64,000 nucleotides of DNA from Trifolium pratense (GCF_020283565.1 NC_060061.1:24341362-24405361); one strand, 5' to 3'; counted from the first letter of the stretch, positions 11,571-25,124 are shown. Made by a program: numbers and translations. The notes: generated from the letters alone by a model not told the origin.

Positions 11571-14500
11571 TCACAAATCATGTTTATTTCCCTTTATGAG
11601 TCTCTTCTGAGTAGCAAGAAATTTGAGTAAAAATCGTTGTACTGAATATGGAAAACCAAAAAATCTAACAAGATTTTGGCAATCCTTCTTTCCGTCTCCA
11701 TTGTGCGCTTGTGAGCTTAAGCGACTTAAGTAAGTTTCCCCCTCGTAAATAAAACGTAGCTGCTGCCATAGAAGAGCGCTCAATCCTATCATCATTGAAA
11801 CACTTGCGATAAATAGATAAACAAGAATAAACCCTCTAGTCGATAGAAGCAGCAAAGATCTCAGGAAGGCAAAAATAGTTTCTTTCACAATTCTCCAAGC
11901 TAGATTTTCACTAGTTGTTCCGTGTATGCGTCCAATGGAGTATGTCAATGGTGGCCACGTATGCAAGCCGGCGTGTGCAGACACTATAGATATATAGATG
12001 GTGCTGAACAATCCTGAAATGAGGAAGGCAATGAAGCTGCGGTGGTTATCTGCGCCGACACAGTTCCCAATCTGCCAAAGGATTACCAAACAGTTACCGG
12101 ACTAGGATTAAGATAAAGTAAGTTTGAAGCTCTATTGTACACTGTAAATCTGTAATGACTTGACTATCAATAGAGTTGATAGCACAGTTGATGAGCTATG
12201 AATAAAAGTTTGAAAAGTAGATTCTCCACAAATGTCTCATTTTCATGTCAACACAACACAATTCTATAAGCCTTATCAAATTTCTGCCATGGCATCAGAG
12301 CCGGATCCAGAAATTTATAGGACGAGGGGGGGGGGGGGGGGCTAAAAAATTTTAATAAGTAGTAGTATATATAAAACCGTCCGTGCATGGCATTGTGTTA
12401 TGGTAGTGTTATGGCATGCCAGATTTTGTGTCAACCGCCAGAGACCGCAAGACCTTATATCCGCCATAGGCAGCAAAGCCGTGTGTATATGACAGATTTT
12501 TGGCTAGCCGCCATAATCCAGCATTGACAACAGTCTCCAACATGAACCAGCAAGAGACGCTTAATCACATGGTATATGAGTAATAAAATTCCCTAAGGAG
12601 AGGCAAAATTAAAAGAAAAACTTAAATCCTTCTATCATTAGCTCTTCCTTTTTTTTTTCCTGTATCAAATTTCAAAACATTACTTAGATAGGATATTGTT
12701 TTCCTAAGGTACATTTTATTAGTAGTGAATAAGGAAAACAAATAAAAACCGGAATTAGGAGAAAAAAAAGAGACAATAGAAGAGGTTTTCATATCTCACT
12801 TGTTTCAATCTATTCAAATTCAATACCGAAGAGTACGGTGAAAAACCAGCAGCACATAATATTGCATAGTCTAGTCATCTATTGTATACTTAAAGACAGC
12901 AATTATAGTTTCCACGCATACACACAAAAAAAATTAAAGTGGTAGCGATCACACCTTGAAAATAGAAATTTCTGAGTTTAAAAGATGATGAAAACTTACA
13001 AATGGGCAGTGGTGATCCATGTCCAGTATACATTTTCCACATGAGCGACAGTGATGAGTTCTGGGCGACTTCGGTTTTGAGCAGTAGTCACAGAAGGTAT
13101 AATTTTCAAGGTCACCATTCGCTACAGTGGGGTAGCTTCCCCACACTAAGTTTGGTGGTGTGCCAGCACAACGAAATGCTGAAAGGCTGAAAGAGGAAAT
13201 GGTAGCTACGACCAAGGTTACCGTAATGATAGAGTGAAAAATCCCGAAAAGACTGATAGAATAGACGACAGGATAAACTGCCCATACCCCGCCAACTGCA
13301 AAAAATAAATTAAATATATAAGAAAAGTGTAAAAATAATGCAGTAGAAATCACTAATCTCTTCATCGATAAACCTTTTAAAAATCAAGTATCAATTTGAA
13401 GACAACAAAAGCTAAAAAAGCAGCAAGACCTAAGAACAAAAGTAGCTTACATATTAGAAAGAGCATAAACACGAGGACAATAGTAAGAATGCATCGATCA
13501 CCCAGTCGTCTCCATCTAAGGCCCTTTTTGTCACATTTCTGTTTGCTCTGATTCGTTATGGCTCCACACCAGCCACATTTGAAAACTGATGCATGAGATG
13601 GAAGCAAAAGGCGTAGTCCACAACCCCAACACGTTGTCTCATGATTCTCGGTAGCCACAGTTACATATTGCTCCTATATGCGACTCAGATCAGATACTAA
13701 TACAAATTTTTAAATTGTACAAAATAGTGCAATCAATACAGTTCATGAAGTCACTAACAATCCAAAACAGCTAACTAATACAAGGTAGCATACACTTTAT
13801 TCTGTTTTGTTCGGTAAGATTCACCGAAATTTATGAGTACATCACAAACCCCTTAGGGGCACAGCTCAACATTTACAAGAAGAACCACATCCCAAGAGTT
13901 TCTAATGGTTTGATCAATTAGAATTTACAGTGTAAACTTATTCACAGAAAATTAAGCATGTGACATGTGACATGTTATCTAATATGTGATATTTTAAGGG
14001 GGCGTTTGGAGGAGCTTATTCGGACTTATATCATGATATTTGAAAGAGTTTATTACCATAAATTATTTTCAACTAATTTCAATAATCTCCCTGAAATAGC
14101 TCATAGAAACAGTACATGCTGAGCTTAACCTCCTTACCACTCATCCACCCTCAGATTCTACTTTTACAATGAAAACATTGAGAACACAAATAATTTCAAC
14201 GGTACATCAAAACAATAATAACTTATTAAATTTGTTGCTTAAGCTATAAGCTCTCATATGATCGTTACTTGTTGAATAAACGCTTTATTACGTTATTTAG
14301 CCAAAAGCTCACTAGATAAAACCCCTTCCTCCAAATTAGTAGTAAATTCTAGTCTCTAGTGCAACTTTGAGAGCCAAAAATGCCACAAGTTATTGACCAA
14401 GAACAAGGACTTTACCACATCATGTTCATACCAGGAGTGAAAATCAAAACTTTTTGTTCATACCATATTTTTCAAGTTCTCAAACAAGCATGGGGTAATG

Positions 14501-15207
14501 GAAAATCTTGAACCCGAATATAATACTCTAATTACTTTCTTTTTCTCATTCTGCTCCAAAAGTATTTTCGAACAATTTGCCATTGATCACTTTCCTTCCT
14601 CTCAACCCTTACTGCTCAGAAATCAAAACACTAAGGATCTGATTGGTTGCCTTATTTGAGTGTATCTATTGGCATAAATACTTGTGAGACTGTTTGGAAG
14701 AGCTTATAAAAAACAGCTTATGACATATCTATAAGTTGGTTTGAACTTATAGGCTTATAGCTTATATGAAAACAGTTTGACTTTATTTGATCTTTTGTTA
14801 TAGAAATAGCTTATGCATAAGCACTTATATGATAAGCATGTATGCTGCTGTAAGCGCTTAATTAAGCTGTTTATCCAAACAAGTATTAGGCAATTGAAAA
14901 CTTGTCTACCAAAAATACTCCTTAAACATCATCATGTTTTTATGATTAAGCTGTTTAACAATTGAAAAGTTGTGATCCAAGTCTCCTAAATAACTAACAC
15001 TCCAGTTGCAAAACTACACATCTAATATATAACAGGATCATAATAGTTAAAAAGAAAAGAAATTGGTTTGCAAACAAGAAAATAGTAAAAAGTAAGAAAC
15101 CAACGAACCTGGGTTGAGGAAGCCATGGACATGCTTGTTGGTGTTGGTGTTGCTATTATTCCTACTGTAGTTGGAACAAATTCCTCAGTCCTCAAATGGC
15201 TATGCAT
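11571..15207 (-). CDS. PAT11: DHHC protein S-acyltransferase
   Basis: A membrane enzyme that palmitoylates protein cysteines. The sequence resembles Arabidopsis PAT11 (At3g18620, by recall). Four exons on the minus strand, 15207-15109, 13673-13451, 13295-13000 and 12071-11571, give 372 aa in phase. The N-terminal part carries a small zinc ribbon (CWGCG, then CGWCG). Two hydrophobic segments follow (around [21 protein letters not shown] and [19 protein letters not shown]). The cysteine-rich domain contains [20 protein letters not shown] and the catalytic DHHC in DMDHHCPF. Two more membrane segments lie in the last exon ([13 protein letters not shown] and [15 protein letters not shown]). The DHHC core is split between exons 3 and 4. 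Introns 1 and 3 hold repeats. The first ATG gives 33 residues before exon 2; an in-frame ATG at MSMASS is an alternative start. Confidence 0.9.
12072..12999 (-). other. DHHC gene intron 3 with G16 tract
   Basis: This 0.9-kb intron holds a run of 16 G residues at 12326-12341 inside sequence resembling a dispersed repeat (GGATCCAGAAATTTATAGG before the run). No coding sequence is seen. Confidence 0.7.
13674..15108 (-). other. DHHC gene intron 1, MITE-bearing
   Basis: This 1.4-kb intron has repeat-like stretches. About 13998-14335 starts GGGGGCGTTTGGAGGAGCTTA and ends with CCTTCCTCCAAAT, which are weak inverted ends. About 14640-14890 is rich in AAGCTTAT motifs and ends TTTATCCAAACAAG, like the MITE at 6668. 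Exact borders are uncertain. Confidence 0.5.
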
Positions 15208-16029
15208 TTTTATTTAGTTTATATTATTCCAAAACCAAGTACAAAACAAAGAAGTACTGTACTTTGGTCGAGTTGTAGAAACTTGGGTGAAATCGAAACT
15301 TGTCGTCGTTGACATATCTATCTATCTATCTATCTATGGTTACTTTTGTATCATCGACTCAATAGTCACCGCGGACATGCTGCTCCTAGAACGTGTAAGA
15401 ATTCAATAATTTCCAAATTTACACCAAAGAATTCAATAATTTCCAAATTTGTCATATAATATAATAAAAATAACAATTTCATTCAATCACTAAAAGATTT
15501 TTCTCTTTTAAAAGGTTTTCTTTGTCAAGGAGAAATTGCACCTAAAAGGGAGTAAGTGGAGTATCGGTTCGAACCCCGGATCTTGCACATATAGTACGAT
15601 GATCCTGTCAACTGAGCTAAACTCACAGGACTCTTTAAAAGATATTTATCAAAACCAATAAAATATTTTAGTTTAATGAATATGTTCTCTCAGTATGACT
15701 TAATTTTTGGTAAAACAAGGTATATGTTCGCTCAACGGCAGATAATTGAGCTCTATTTAAGTGCTTCACATCTCTTTAACAATTTTTTGTTTTTGTATTG
15801 TAATTTAATTTTGCGACATCATCAAATATTCCTCTTTGTCATAATATCATATAATTATAATCAAAGTTAAAGTGTAGTGAGATAATTTGACAAGACATCA
15901 TCAAATATTCCTTCTTGTCATAATATCATATAATTATAATGAAAGTTAAAATATATTCAGATAATTTGACAAAATATATAGTGGTTATCGGATAACTGTG
16001 TAAAATTTGTGTATCTCCTATTTTCTTAA
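15208..16029. other. Spacer between the DHHC gene and the gypsy element
   Basis: This contains the DHHC gene promoter side, a tetranucleotide repeat (TATC/CTAT) at about 15315-15338, a SINE-like segment at about 15535-15632, and a near-duplicate pair of about 60 bases (GACATCATCAAATATTCCT... at about 15816 and 15893). No gene is seen. Confidence 0.55.
15535..15632 (-). mobile_element. SINE-like fragment with Pol III A and B boxes
   Basis: On the minus strand, TTTAGCTCAGTTGACAGGA resembles a tRNA-type A box and GGGGTTCGAACC is a canonical B box. They lie about 45 bases apart. The unit is too short and unpaired to be a tRNA. It looks like the tRNA-derived head of a SINE without a clear tail. 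Confidence 0.6.
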
Positions 16030-16484
16030 TGTTCTGGACTAGACTAATGCTAGTCCACCTAGACCCTCACAAAGTCCACATGGCTTGCCCAACCACCTCC
16101 ATGTCAGCATGGCACAACCTCTCAACCAAGATAGGGTAAAATTACTACTCTACCCACTATCTAAGGGTAATATCTTGGCAGTCCCTCTTAATGGGCCTTG
16201 GCTAGTCCAGCCCATTAAGAGGACCTTTGACCCAGAGCTGGGGGCTATAAATACTCTCCCTCATGGGAGAGCAAGGTAGAACACTATTCATGATCACAAT
16301 TACTCTCTCTCTCTAACTTCTCTCTAGTATCTCTTTTGCTCTCTATTCCTTGTCTGACTTTGGCATCGGAGCACCTGCAGGTACAACCCCCCCTCCGTGG
16401 ATCATCTGCTCGGATTGCTGCCTACCACCTGCTCAACGGACTTCCAGCTGACCTTCTACCTGTTCTGATCAATAGTTAAGATCA
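16030..16484 (+). repeat. 5' LTR of the gypsy element
   Basis: 455 bp, TG...CA. It contains a TATA box (CTATAAATAC, about 16246-16255) followed by a CT-rich stretch of TCTCTCTCTCTC type, consistent with U3, R and leader. Confidence 0.95.
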
Positions 16485-16485
16485 G

Positions 16486-16503
16486 TGGCGCCGACTGTGG
16501 GGA
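16486..16503 (+). other. Primer-binding site of the gypsy element
   Basis: TGGCGCCGACTGTGGGG starts two bases after the LTR end. The TGG matches the CCA end of a tRNA. It is not the initiator-Met type used by the copia element in this window. The exact tRNA needs a comparison I cannot run. Confidence 0.75.
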
Positions 16504-16573
16504 ACTGAGTTCTCCCCTTCTTTGTTTCGAGCAAGAAAACCAAAGAACAAAACCAATCAATCACTTTTTCATC

Positions 16574-19500
16574 ATGGCCAGTTCATCTCATTTCAACAAT
16601 GACGTTGAGGACGCTGCTCCTCCATCTTCTCCCCGTCTGTCTCCTGCTCTCATCACTGACCTCCAGGCCCTCCCCGAGTCAGACCCTAGAGACGGGCAAG
16701 AAACTTCCTGGACTTCTGAGGATGGCGACTTGGTCGTCTTGACTGAGAAGCAGGCAGGGAAGCGCCCCCAGTCCGAGCAGGGCAAATCAGCAGAGACCGA
16801 CTTGTCCGCTGCTTCAGTTACCAATGCTGAACTAGCAACACTCATTGCTGCCCTGAAACAAACCACCGAAGCTCTCCAAGGCCAGAATCGCCGAATGGAC
16901 GAGCAGAATCTGAGACTCGATCGCTTGGAAAGGAATCAGCGACTCTCAAGGAACAACTCTCCCCCGAGGAGAACTCCTACTTCTCAATCCCCTCCTCGTC
17001 AGGAAACTGTCAGGCAACGACGACCTGCCCTTGAGAGGATTGAGCAACCTGGCAAGAAAAGAGACCATGTCTCCCCTCCCCGCGAGGGTATATCTTCTCC
17101 AAATGTGAAAAAAGGAAAAATTGTGGACCGAACACCTCCTCGTCGTCATTCTCCCCAGGGACTCAGCTTGATGACCAAACAAGGGCAGCCAGTAAGCCGC
17201 AGCCATCATACCGACCAATTCTCCAGGAGCCCAACTCCTGATCGTGAGGGCTCACCTCCCCTAAACTCACAAGAGAGTGACGAGGAGGATCCCCGCTGCC
17301 CTTTATCTCACGACATCCTTCAAGCACTCGTTCCAAAGGGATGTGAGCGACCACCTCCTCTCCCAGCTTATGATGGACTTACTGACCCAGATGAACACAT
17401 CGCATCAGTCAATGCTACCCTGAACTTCTTAAGGGTCAGCGGAGCAATTAGATGCAGAATCTTCCCAACTACCCTAAGAAAGGGAGCTATGGCCTGGTAC
17501 CACAGCCTAGCTCCTCGCTCCGTTATCTCATGGATGGATCTGACCGACCAATTCTGCAGGCACTTCACCGCTTCCCGCAAGCAACCAAAGACTGAGGCAG
17601 TCCTGGACGCCATCTTCCAAGCTGATAATGAATCTCTCCGCAGTTTCATAGAGAGGTTCAACAAGGAAGCCGTCCAAGTAGAAACAACTGATGACATGAA
17701 GAAGTACCTGCTACAGAGGGGCCTTAGGCCAAACAGTGACATTGCAAGAGCCGTGGGAATTGAAAAACCGCGCACCTTTAGCGACCTCCTCCTTAAATCT
17801 CAAGCCTACATCCAATATGAGGAACAACAAGCTGCAGATGCTGCCCGTTATGGGCGAGCAGGGAACAACCAGCCTGCTCCTCATTCAAATGCTGAACAGT
17901 CCAGCCGAGGAGGAGGAAGACGAAGAGGCGAAAGGCCTAGAGAACCCCGTGGACCTCCCAGCACATTCAACAACTATACTCCCCTTAGTAAAACTCGGGA
18001 AGAAATTTGGAAAGAGTGCAACTCAGCTGAGTTCACTAAAGCAGGAATTAAATTTCCAAGACAACAACCCACAAAGCCTGGCCAAGACAAGAACAAATAC
18101 TGCAAGTACCACAAAGGCTACGGCCATCTGACTGACGACTGCATCCAATTGAAGGACGCAATTGAAATTTTGATTAGAAATGGGCAAATCAAACAATACG
18201 TGAAGAGGGGCAATGCTCCCCGGGCAGAAGCTGCTGAGACCAGCAACACTGAAGAAGCTGCACCAGAAAAATCCGGGCACAAGCTAGTTGCCCTTGCCAT
18301 CTCCAGACCTGAAGACTTCTTTGTCCCTGACTACTTGGACGACACCTATGTCGCTCCCACACTGAGCAAATGGGACGCACTTGCCCAAGCTATGGTTATC
18401 TCTGGTGGAGGTTTTGACAAACAGACTGTGGGATCAATCAAGAGAAAATTTGAAGAATTGATAGATGGCTCTTCCAACCTGAGTGCAACTTTGGATAAAC
18501 CGAAAGGGCAATCAAAGCCCTTAGCCTTCTATATGGAAGAGTTGCCCGGTGGAACTGCAAACTCCCAGATACCCCTGCTCATCAGAGTGGACATGGCAAA
18601 TATGGACGTCCGCAGGGTACTGGTCGACCAAGGAAGCTCCTGTGATATCATGTATTCCCAACTTTTCAAGACTCTGCAACTAGATGAAACCTACCTCACT
18701 CCTTATTTTGGATCTGATCTCTCCGGATTTAATGGAGCAACAACTAAGCCATGGGGCTATGTAGACCTGCTAGTCACCGTTGGCTCTGAAGAAACTTCAA
18801 AAACTATCAAAGTGAAATTCCTGGTAGTAGACTGCCCTTCTCTCTACCAGTGCATCCTGGGCCGGACAGCTATTGCTGACTTAATGGTTGTCCCTTCAAC
18901 TGCCCACCTCAAGATGAAGTATTATACTCATAAAGGCCAAGTTGCGACACTGCATGGAGACATTGAAGCTGCAAGGAGAGTCTTCAATGCCTCCTCCAAA
19001 GGAAATGAATATATCGGGCAGCTCCCCGAGTCCAAGAAGTCCAAGGCAACAACTTCCCTGCCCTTGCCAGAAATCAGCTCCATCGACCTCGACAGCCGCT
19101 TTTCCAAACAGGAAAACAAGGATGAGAAGAAGCTCCGTAAAGAGAAGAAGGAAGACGACGAGGCAAGCCAAGAGTACCGTCGTCCAGTTCCAGACGGGGA
19201 GTTCGAGCTGATGCCCTTCAGAGAAGACCCGAGCAGGGCAGTGAAGATTGGGACTGAGCTCCCCGAACTTGCTAGGAAGCAGCTTGAAGCCTGCTTGAAG
19301 GAAAATGCTGATCTGTTCGCCTGGCACGCTTCCGAGATGCCCGGCTTGGACCCCAACGTAGCATGTCACCAGCTGACTATTGATCCTACTGCACTTCCCA
19401 TTGTACAACGTAGGTGTAGGCAGTCTCCTGAGAAATCGGAGGCTGCAGAAAAATGTGTAAAAGACCTCTTAGAGGCGAATTTTATTTCGGAGGCCAGGTA

Positions 19501-22500
19501 TACAACCTGGCTGTCCAACGTTGTACTCGTCAAAAAATCTAATGGAAAGTGGAGGATGTGTTGCGACTATACCGATCTTAACAGGGCTTGCCCTAAAGAC
19601 TCTTATCCCTTACCTTGCATTGATAGACTTGTTGATAATTCTTCTGGCTTTAAATTATTGTCTTTTATGGATGCTTATTCAGGTTATAACCAAATTCCAA
19701 TGGCAGTAGCAGATAGAGAAAAAACAGCTTTCATGACCGAGTCGGGCAACTATTACTACAACGTAATGCCCTTCGGTCTCAAAAATGCAGGAGCTACATA
19801 CCAGCGAATGATGAACAAAGTCTTCCGAGGACAAATAGGAGACATGCTCGAGGTATACATGGACGACATGATTGTAAAATCCCCCGAGGAACTCGACCAT
19901 GTCGTGCACCTTCGAAAGGTGTTCGAGCAGGCCAGGAAATACAACATGAGATTCAATCCAGAGAAGTGCACCTTCGGGGTCCGAGCAGGAAAATTCCTGG
20001 GGTTTTACCTAACCGAGCGAGGAATTGAAGCCAACCCTGACAAGTGCAGAGCTTTTGCCGAGCTCCCCACTCCGAGCGATAAGAAGTCCATACAAACTCT
20101 TAATGGAATGCTAACATCGCTTTCCAGATTTGTATCCAAATCAGCACAACATGCACTTCCCTTTTTCAAACTACTAAAGAAAGAAGCAGTCTTCGAATGG
20201 ACAGATGAATACGAGCAAGCTCTCCAACATCTAAAAAAGGCATTATCAGAGCCACCTGTCCTCTCACGACCAAATGACGAGGAGGTATTATACCTGTACC
20301 TTTCCGTCGCCTCAGAGGTTGTAAGTGCAGCTCTTATTCGTGAGACAAACGAAGGGCAGAAACCAGTATACTTTACGAGTAAAGCCTTGCAGGGTCCTGA
20401 ACTAAGGTACCAACAAATTGAAAAAATAGCCCTTGCACTAGTTTATGCTGCGAGGAGACTAAGACATTATTTCTTGGCCCACACAATTGTGGTCCGAACA
20501 GACCAACCAATCAAGTCTTTGCTTGGCCGACCAGATATGGCGGGCAGGATGCTCAAATGGTCCCTCGAACTTTCAGAATTCGACATTCGTTACGAGAGCA
20601 GAAAAGCTCTAAAGGCCCAAGTCCTAGCTGACTTCGTCGCAGAGATGACGAGCTCCTCCCCTACAGTGGACGGAGCAGATAAATGGACAATCTTTGTGGA
20701 TGGAGCATCAAGCGCCACAGGAGCAGGTGCAGGTATCATTCTTGAAAATGAGAATGGCTTACTAATCGAGGTGTCCCTAGCACTATCCTGTTGAGGCAAA
20801 ATGCAAAATCCCAATTTGATGTTTTAAAGATAACAAACATCTTAATTATATTTTAAATGTAATTCTGATCTCATTGTTATCTAACAAGTGCTCTTGAGTG
20901 TTTTAATTAGTCAGGAACAATTAAGCTTCTAATCTCAATGATATTCATTATGTTTTGGCAAAAAGAGAAGCTTCAGGATCAGTCTGAGAATGATCTCTGG
21001 TTTAATTGCAACATTCTTCTTATGAACAAGAATAAATGCAAAAGCACTTATTTCATTAAGTCAACCATATACAAGACAAAGAAGCACTTTATCTTGGTTT
21101 TAACTCACAAGATCACAACAGTTCATGAACATTTAAGGCAAGGAATAAGTTGGAAAGAAAGTGACTTTCCTCTTTGGACAAAGTTAATGATCAAGCATGT
21201 GCAACATGATAATTTCTCAAGGCATCATCCAATCAGGTGTATCAAGAATATTTGGACAAGAATTACATAGACCAATAAGGATGAGACAACACACATTCAA
21301 CTCATAGTTGTCATGTACCTTCAATGTCATTATGTAATGAACATTCTCCAAGAGATTAATTCTTAATCAAGAAAAAGAAGTACATGGAAAGGACAAGTGA
21401 ATAGTTATGCAAGGACATCACAGCTGCATTCCCTTCACACTACAGCTGGCCACAGGTCTGCATCATTCTCCATTTGAAGATCAAGTGCAAAATTCGCCCA
21501 GATTAGAGAACGATCTCAGAATGATGCTGAGAATGACTGTCCTTTGCTTTTGAAGTTGCAAGCTCATCTACAGCTGGCCAAAACGTGCCTAAATGATCTA
21601 TAACGGATATACTTGGTGAGGAAGCAATGAACAACTATCTACAGCCCATTGCAAGCTGTCATTTTGGCCCTTTTAAGTGAAAATATGAAGAACAGCAGGG
21701 AGAACGTTCTGAGAAAGATCAGTTTGAGCTTATCCACTCAACAATTCAGCATGAGCTGTCTATTTTGAATCAACTAGCCGTTGGAGAACTTCCTTTGGGA
21801 CCAAGGAACTGAAGACTCAAGGTTCAACTATAAAAGGAAGGCTTTGGCAACATTGAAGAGCAAGAGTTTTAGCTACAACAATCAATCTACTTGTCTTTGT
21901 GATACAAGTTTTCAAGCTCTTCTTTGAAGATCTCTTTCACTCCATATATTGTAATATCATACTAGGATCAGTATCCATTTTGAGTGAACAAAGAGAGATT
22001 TTATTGTAACTAGCTTTTCAACTTAGTTTGAGTGAGAAAGCTTTAAAATCCAAACCATTATCAATATTGTAAAGATTGGCTCAAGTCAATACGTAACTAT
22101 TGATTGAGTGACACCTCATAAAGTCTAGGAAAGACTTAGGTAGATCAAGCAAGTGAAGCTTGGAAGATTGTGATCTTGGATTAGATCAAAGAAGAAGTGT
22201 ATCTTGAGATCGGTAGAATCTCTTAGTGGACAATCTCACAGGAGCGTGGGGACTGGAGTAGCCCATACTATTAAGGGGTGAACCAGGATAAAATTATTGT
22301 GTCTCTTCTCTCCCTTAAACTCATATTAATTTTGTGCAAACACTAACACACACAAATCACTTATTGTTTTTGTTTGCAGCTCAGAGATCGTTCTAAGATC
22401 ATTCTCCTAACTTATGTTATTTATTCTGAGATCATTCTAACGTATGTTTTGATATCTAATTTTTAAAAAGGACAATTTTTAAAGGTTCACAATTCAAACC

Positions 22501-24144
22501 CCCCTTTCTTGTGAAAAACTTTGCTACTTCATATCCTTCCCAACTTCAAACAACCAAGCAGAATATGAAGCATTCCTCGCTGGACTACGTTTGGCGGAGG
22601 ACCTGCAGGCCAAGGAGATAAAAATCTACACAGATTCGCAACTGGTCGCCTCACAGGTGCTAGGAGAGTATCAGACCAAGAATGATAACCTCTCTGAATA
22701 CCTAGTGCTAGTAAAGGAAAAGATCACCAAGTTCAACTCTGTTGAAATATTACATGTTCCCCGCGAGCATAACAAAAGGGCAGATATCCTGTCCAAGCTG
22801 TCAAGTACAAAAAGGAAGGGCGGAAACAAATCTGTCATCCAAGAGATACTCCTTCGACCAAGCATAGAAAAACCAAGCAAGGTTGTGGACATAAATGTCA
22901 TTGGCGACAAAGACTGCTGGATGACTCCAGTATACAACTTCCTCGAGCACGGAACTCTCCCTGACGACCAGAAACAAGCAGCTATAGTCAGACGAAGAGC
23001 CTGCTCCTATGTCATCCTTGATGAAAAATTATACAGGAGAGGATTCTCCATTCCTCTCCTAAAATGTGTGGACGAGGACACAACAGATTACATCCTGCGC
23101 GAAGTCCATGAGGGCATTAACGCCCAACACCTGGGAGGAAGGTCACTTGCCAGGAAAGCTCTACGAGCAGGGTACTATTGGCCTACTATGCAACAGGACG
23201 CCAAAGACCACGTAAAAAAATGTGACAAATGCCAAAGGCATGGGGATATGCACTTAGCTCCCCCTCGAGAACTAAAGTCTTTGTCTTCCCCCTGGCCCTT
23301 CGCCTGGTGGGGCATGGACTTACTTGGTCCTTTTACCAAAGGACTTTATCAAAATCGTTACTTAATAGTAGCAGTGGACTACTTCACAAAGTGGGTGGAA
23401 GCCGAACCCCTCTCCGACATAACGTCGCTCAGAATCCTGCGCTTCTTCAAAAGAAATGTGCTAGCTAGATTCGGAATACCACAGGTGGTAGTCACAGACA
23501 ACGGAACACAGTTTACAGACAAAGATTTTCAAGCATTCCTTGTTGCCCTGGGCACCAAGCAGCACTTCACATCGGTCGAGCACCCCCAAACCAACGGGCA
23601 AGCTGAAGCAGCCAACAGAGTAATCCTAAGAGGGTTACGAAGAAGACTTGACCAAAACAAAAAGAAATGGGTCGAAGAGCTTGACAATGTACTCTGGGCC
23701 TATCGAACAACCCCACACTCCACAACTGGAGAGACCCCCTTCCGAATGGTATATGGAACGGAGGCAGTTATCCCCGTAGAGATTGGGGAACCATCTCGTC
23801 GGACTGAGCAACCTCTAGACGAGGAACAGAATGACGAAGCACTCCGAGAGGAGCTTGACCTCGTCGAAGAAATTCGAACAGGAGCTTCCTTAAAGGAGGC
23901 CACCCTGAAACAGAAAATAGCTGCCCGGCATGACACCAAAGTCATCAAAAGAGAATTCGAAGTGGGCAGCCTCGTCCTAAGACGCAATGCAGACTCCCAG
24001 GATGGCAAACTTGCACCCAATTGGGAAGGACCATACCGTGTCATTGACAAAACAGAAAATGGTGCATACTATCTCGAGGACCTTCGAGGAAAGAAACTTC
24101 CTCGACCTTGGAACGCTCAGAAATTGAAACAGTATTACAGCTAA
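16574..24144 (+). pseudogene. Gag-pol of the gypsy element, split by a nested solo LTR
   Basis: The first part, 16574-20788, encodes gag with a retrotrans_gag core (about residues 245-400). A Cys/His motif (CKYHKGYGHLTDDC) is at about residue 508 and an aspartic protease with DQG in place of DSG/DTG at about 684. Reverse transcriptase with YMDD is at about 1094, followed by its RNase H and the start of a second, plant-type RNase H. The solo LTR interrupts the frame in that second RNase H and introduces a stop (20792-20794). The second part, 22537-24144, resumes in the same frame. It completes the second RNase H (TDSQLVASQ) and encodes integrase, with an HHCC zinc finger and D,D,E residues in GMDLLGPF, TDNGTQF and GQAEAANR. 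Both parts are otherwise open, about 1,940 codons in all, so the damage is recent and due to the insertion. Confidence 0.93.
20789..22531. mobile_element. Nested solo LTR, 1,743 bp
   Basis: It starts TGTTGAGG and ends GCTACTTCA, flanked by the 5-bp duplication TATCC at 20784-20788 and 22532-22536. It has no long ORF, PBS or PPT inside. A TATA-like CTATAAAAGG is near 21828 and a TTCACAATTCAAACCCCCC end resembles copia LTR 3' ends. It fits a solo LTR left by recombination between the two LTRs of a larger copia-type element. The family was not matched to anything else in the window. The plus orientation is suggested only by the TATA and the C-rich end. Confidence 0.85.
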
Positions 24145-25124
24145 GTTATTGCCACACCAAAAAAGGCTGCTCGCACTTCAGAACACAACGAATCGAGCAC
24201 CTTAAACAACGGAGGGCACCATGGCACACGTGCTCATCTAAAACCATAGCAGGAGAACTAATTCACCATAAGGGAAATGGAACTCCTGCTAGACGAGGAT
24301 AACTCTTGAAACGAGCCCATCGTCCCTGTGCCACGACCTAGCACCCAGCTCGCGATGGGAGGTTCAGGTTGCGAAGAAAGGTACACTAGCGTGCTTGTAT
24401 TCGCGTAACTTAGAAACAACTCTAAGTGCTTATACAGTTCCCTAAACTGTTTAAGTCAAAACAGAGGAGACTACCCTCAATAAAACATGCTCGGTATCAA
24501 GCAGGGGAAACCTCCCAGGCAAAATAACAACGAGCGCAGCATTCATAAATGCAAAAATATGATAAGCATACAAAATAGGCATAAAAAATAAACAGGCAAA
24601 ACTTAGCACACCAACTTGCTCGAATGAGCATACCAGCATGCCCAGACGAGCACCTCAATAACAGGGACAAGCTCCCCGGCACGAAGTTTAAACAACAAAT
24701 TTCGTTAAATTAAAAATGGGGACAAGCTCCCCGGCTCAGATTTTGAGCAAGGAATTAGCATAAAATTTTGCTAAGTTAAAAGTAGGGACCAGACCTCCCC
24801 GGTTGAAATTTTAAACAACGAAATTTCGCAAAATTTTCTAAGTTATTAGACGGGTAGGCTCCCCGGTTGAAATTTTAAACAACGAAATTTCATAAAATTT
24901 TCTAAGTTAAAAAATGAGGAAACATACATGCGAGCAGGTATAGACGAGCAGTTATAAACAAGCATAGATAAATAAAACGGGCACCTGCCCGGAATTGTCA
25001 TAAAAATCAAACGGGGACAAAAGCCCACTTGTTCCAAAATTACAAACCATGGCTCAAAGGCCCCAAAAATTCAAAGAGACAAAATAAATTACAATAGAAA
25101 TTACAATAGAAAGGCCGGGGACAT
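24145..25124 (+). other. Gypsy 3' non-coding region with tandem repeat array A
   Basis: This follows the integrase stop. At about 24657-24915 four units of about 64 bases repeat. Each has a CTCCCCGG core, then a stretch like TTTTAAACAACGAAATTTC, then TTTTCTAAGTTAAAA. The same unit recurs beyond the antisense gene (27310-27560). No ORF is supported on either strand. Confidence 0.8.

Noticed and set aside
16588..19971. Many minus-strand ORFs over gag-pol
   Set aside because: They are shadows of the GC-richer sense frame. Only the antisense ORFs at 25125-27152 have splice signals, a promoter and domain content.
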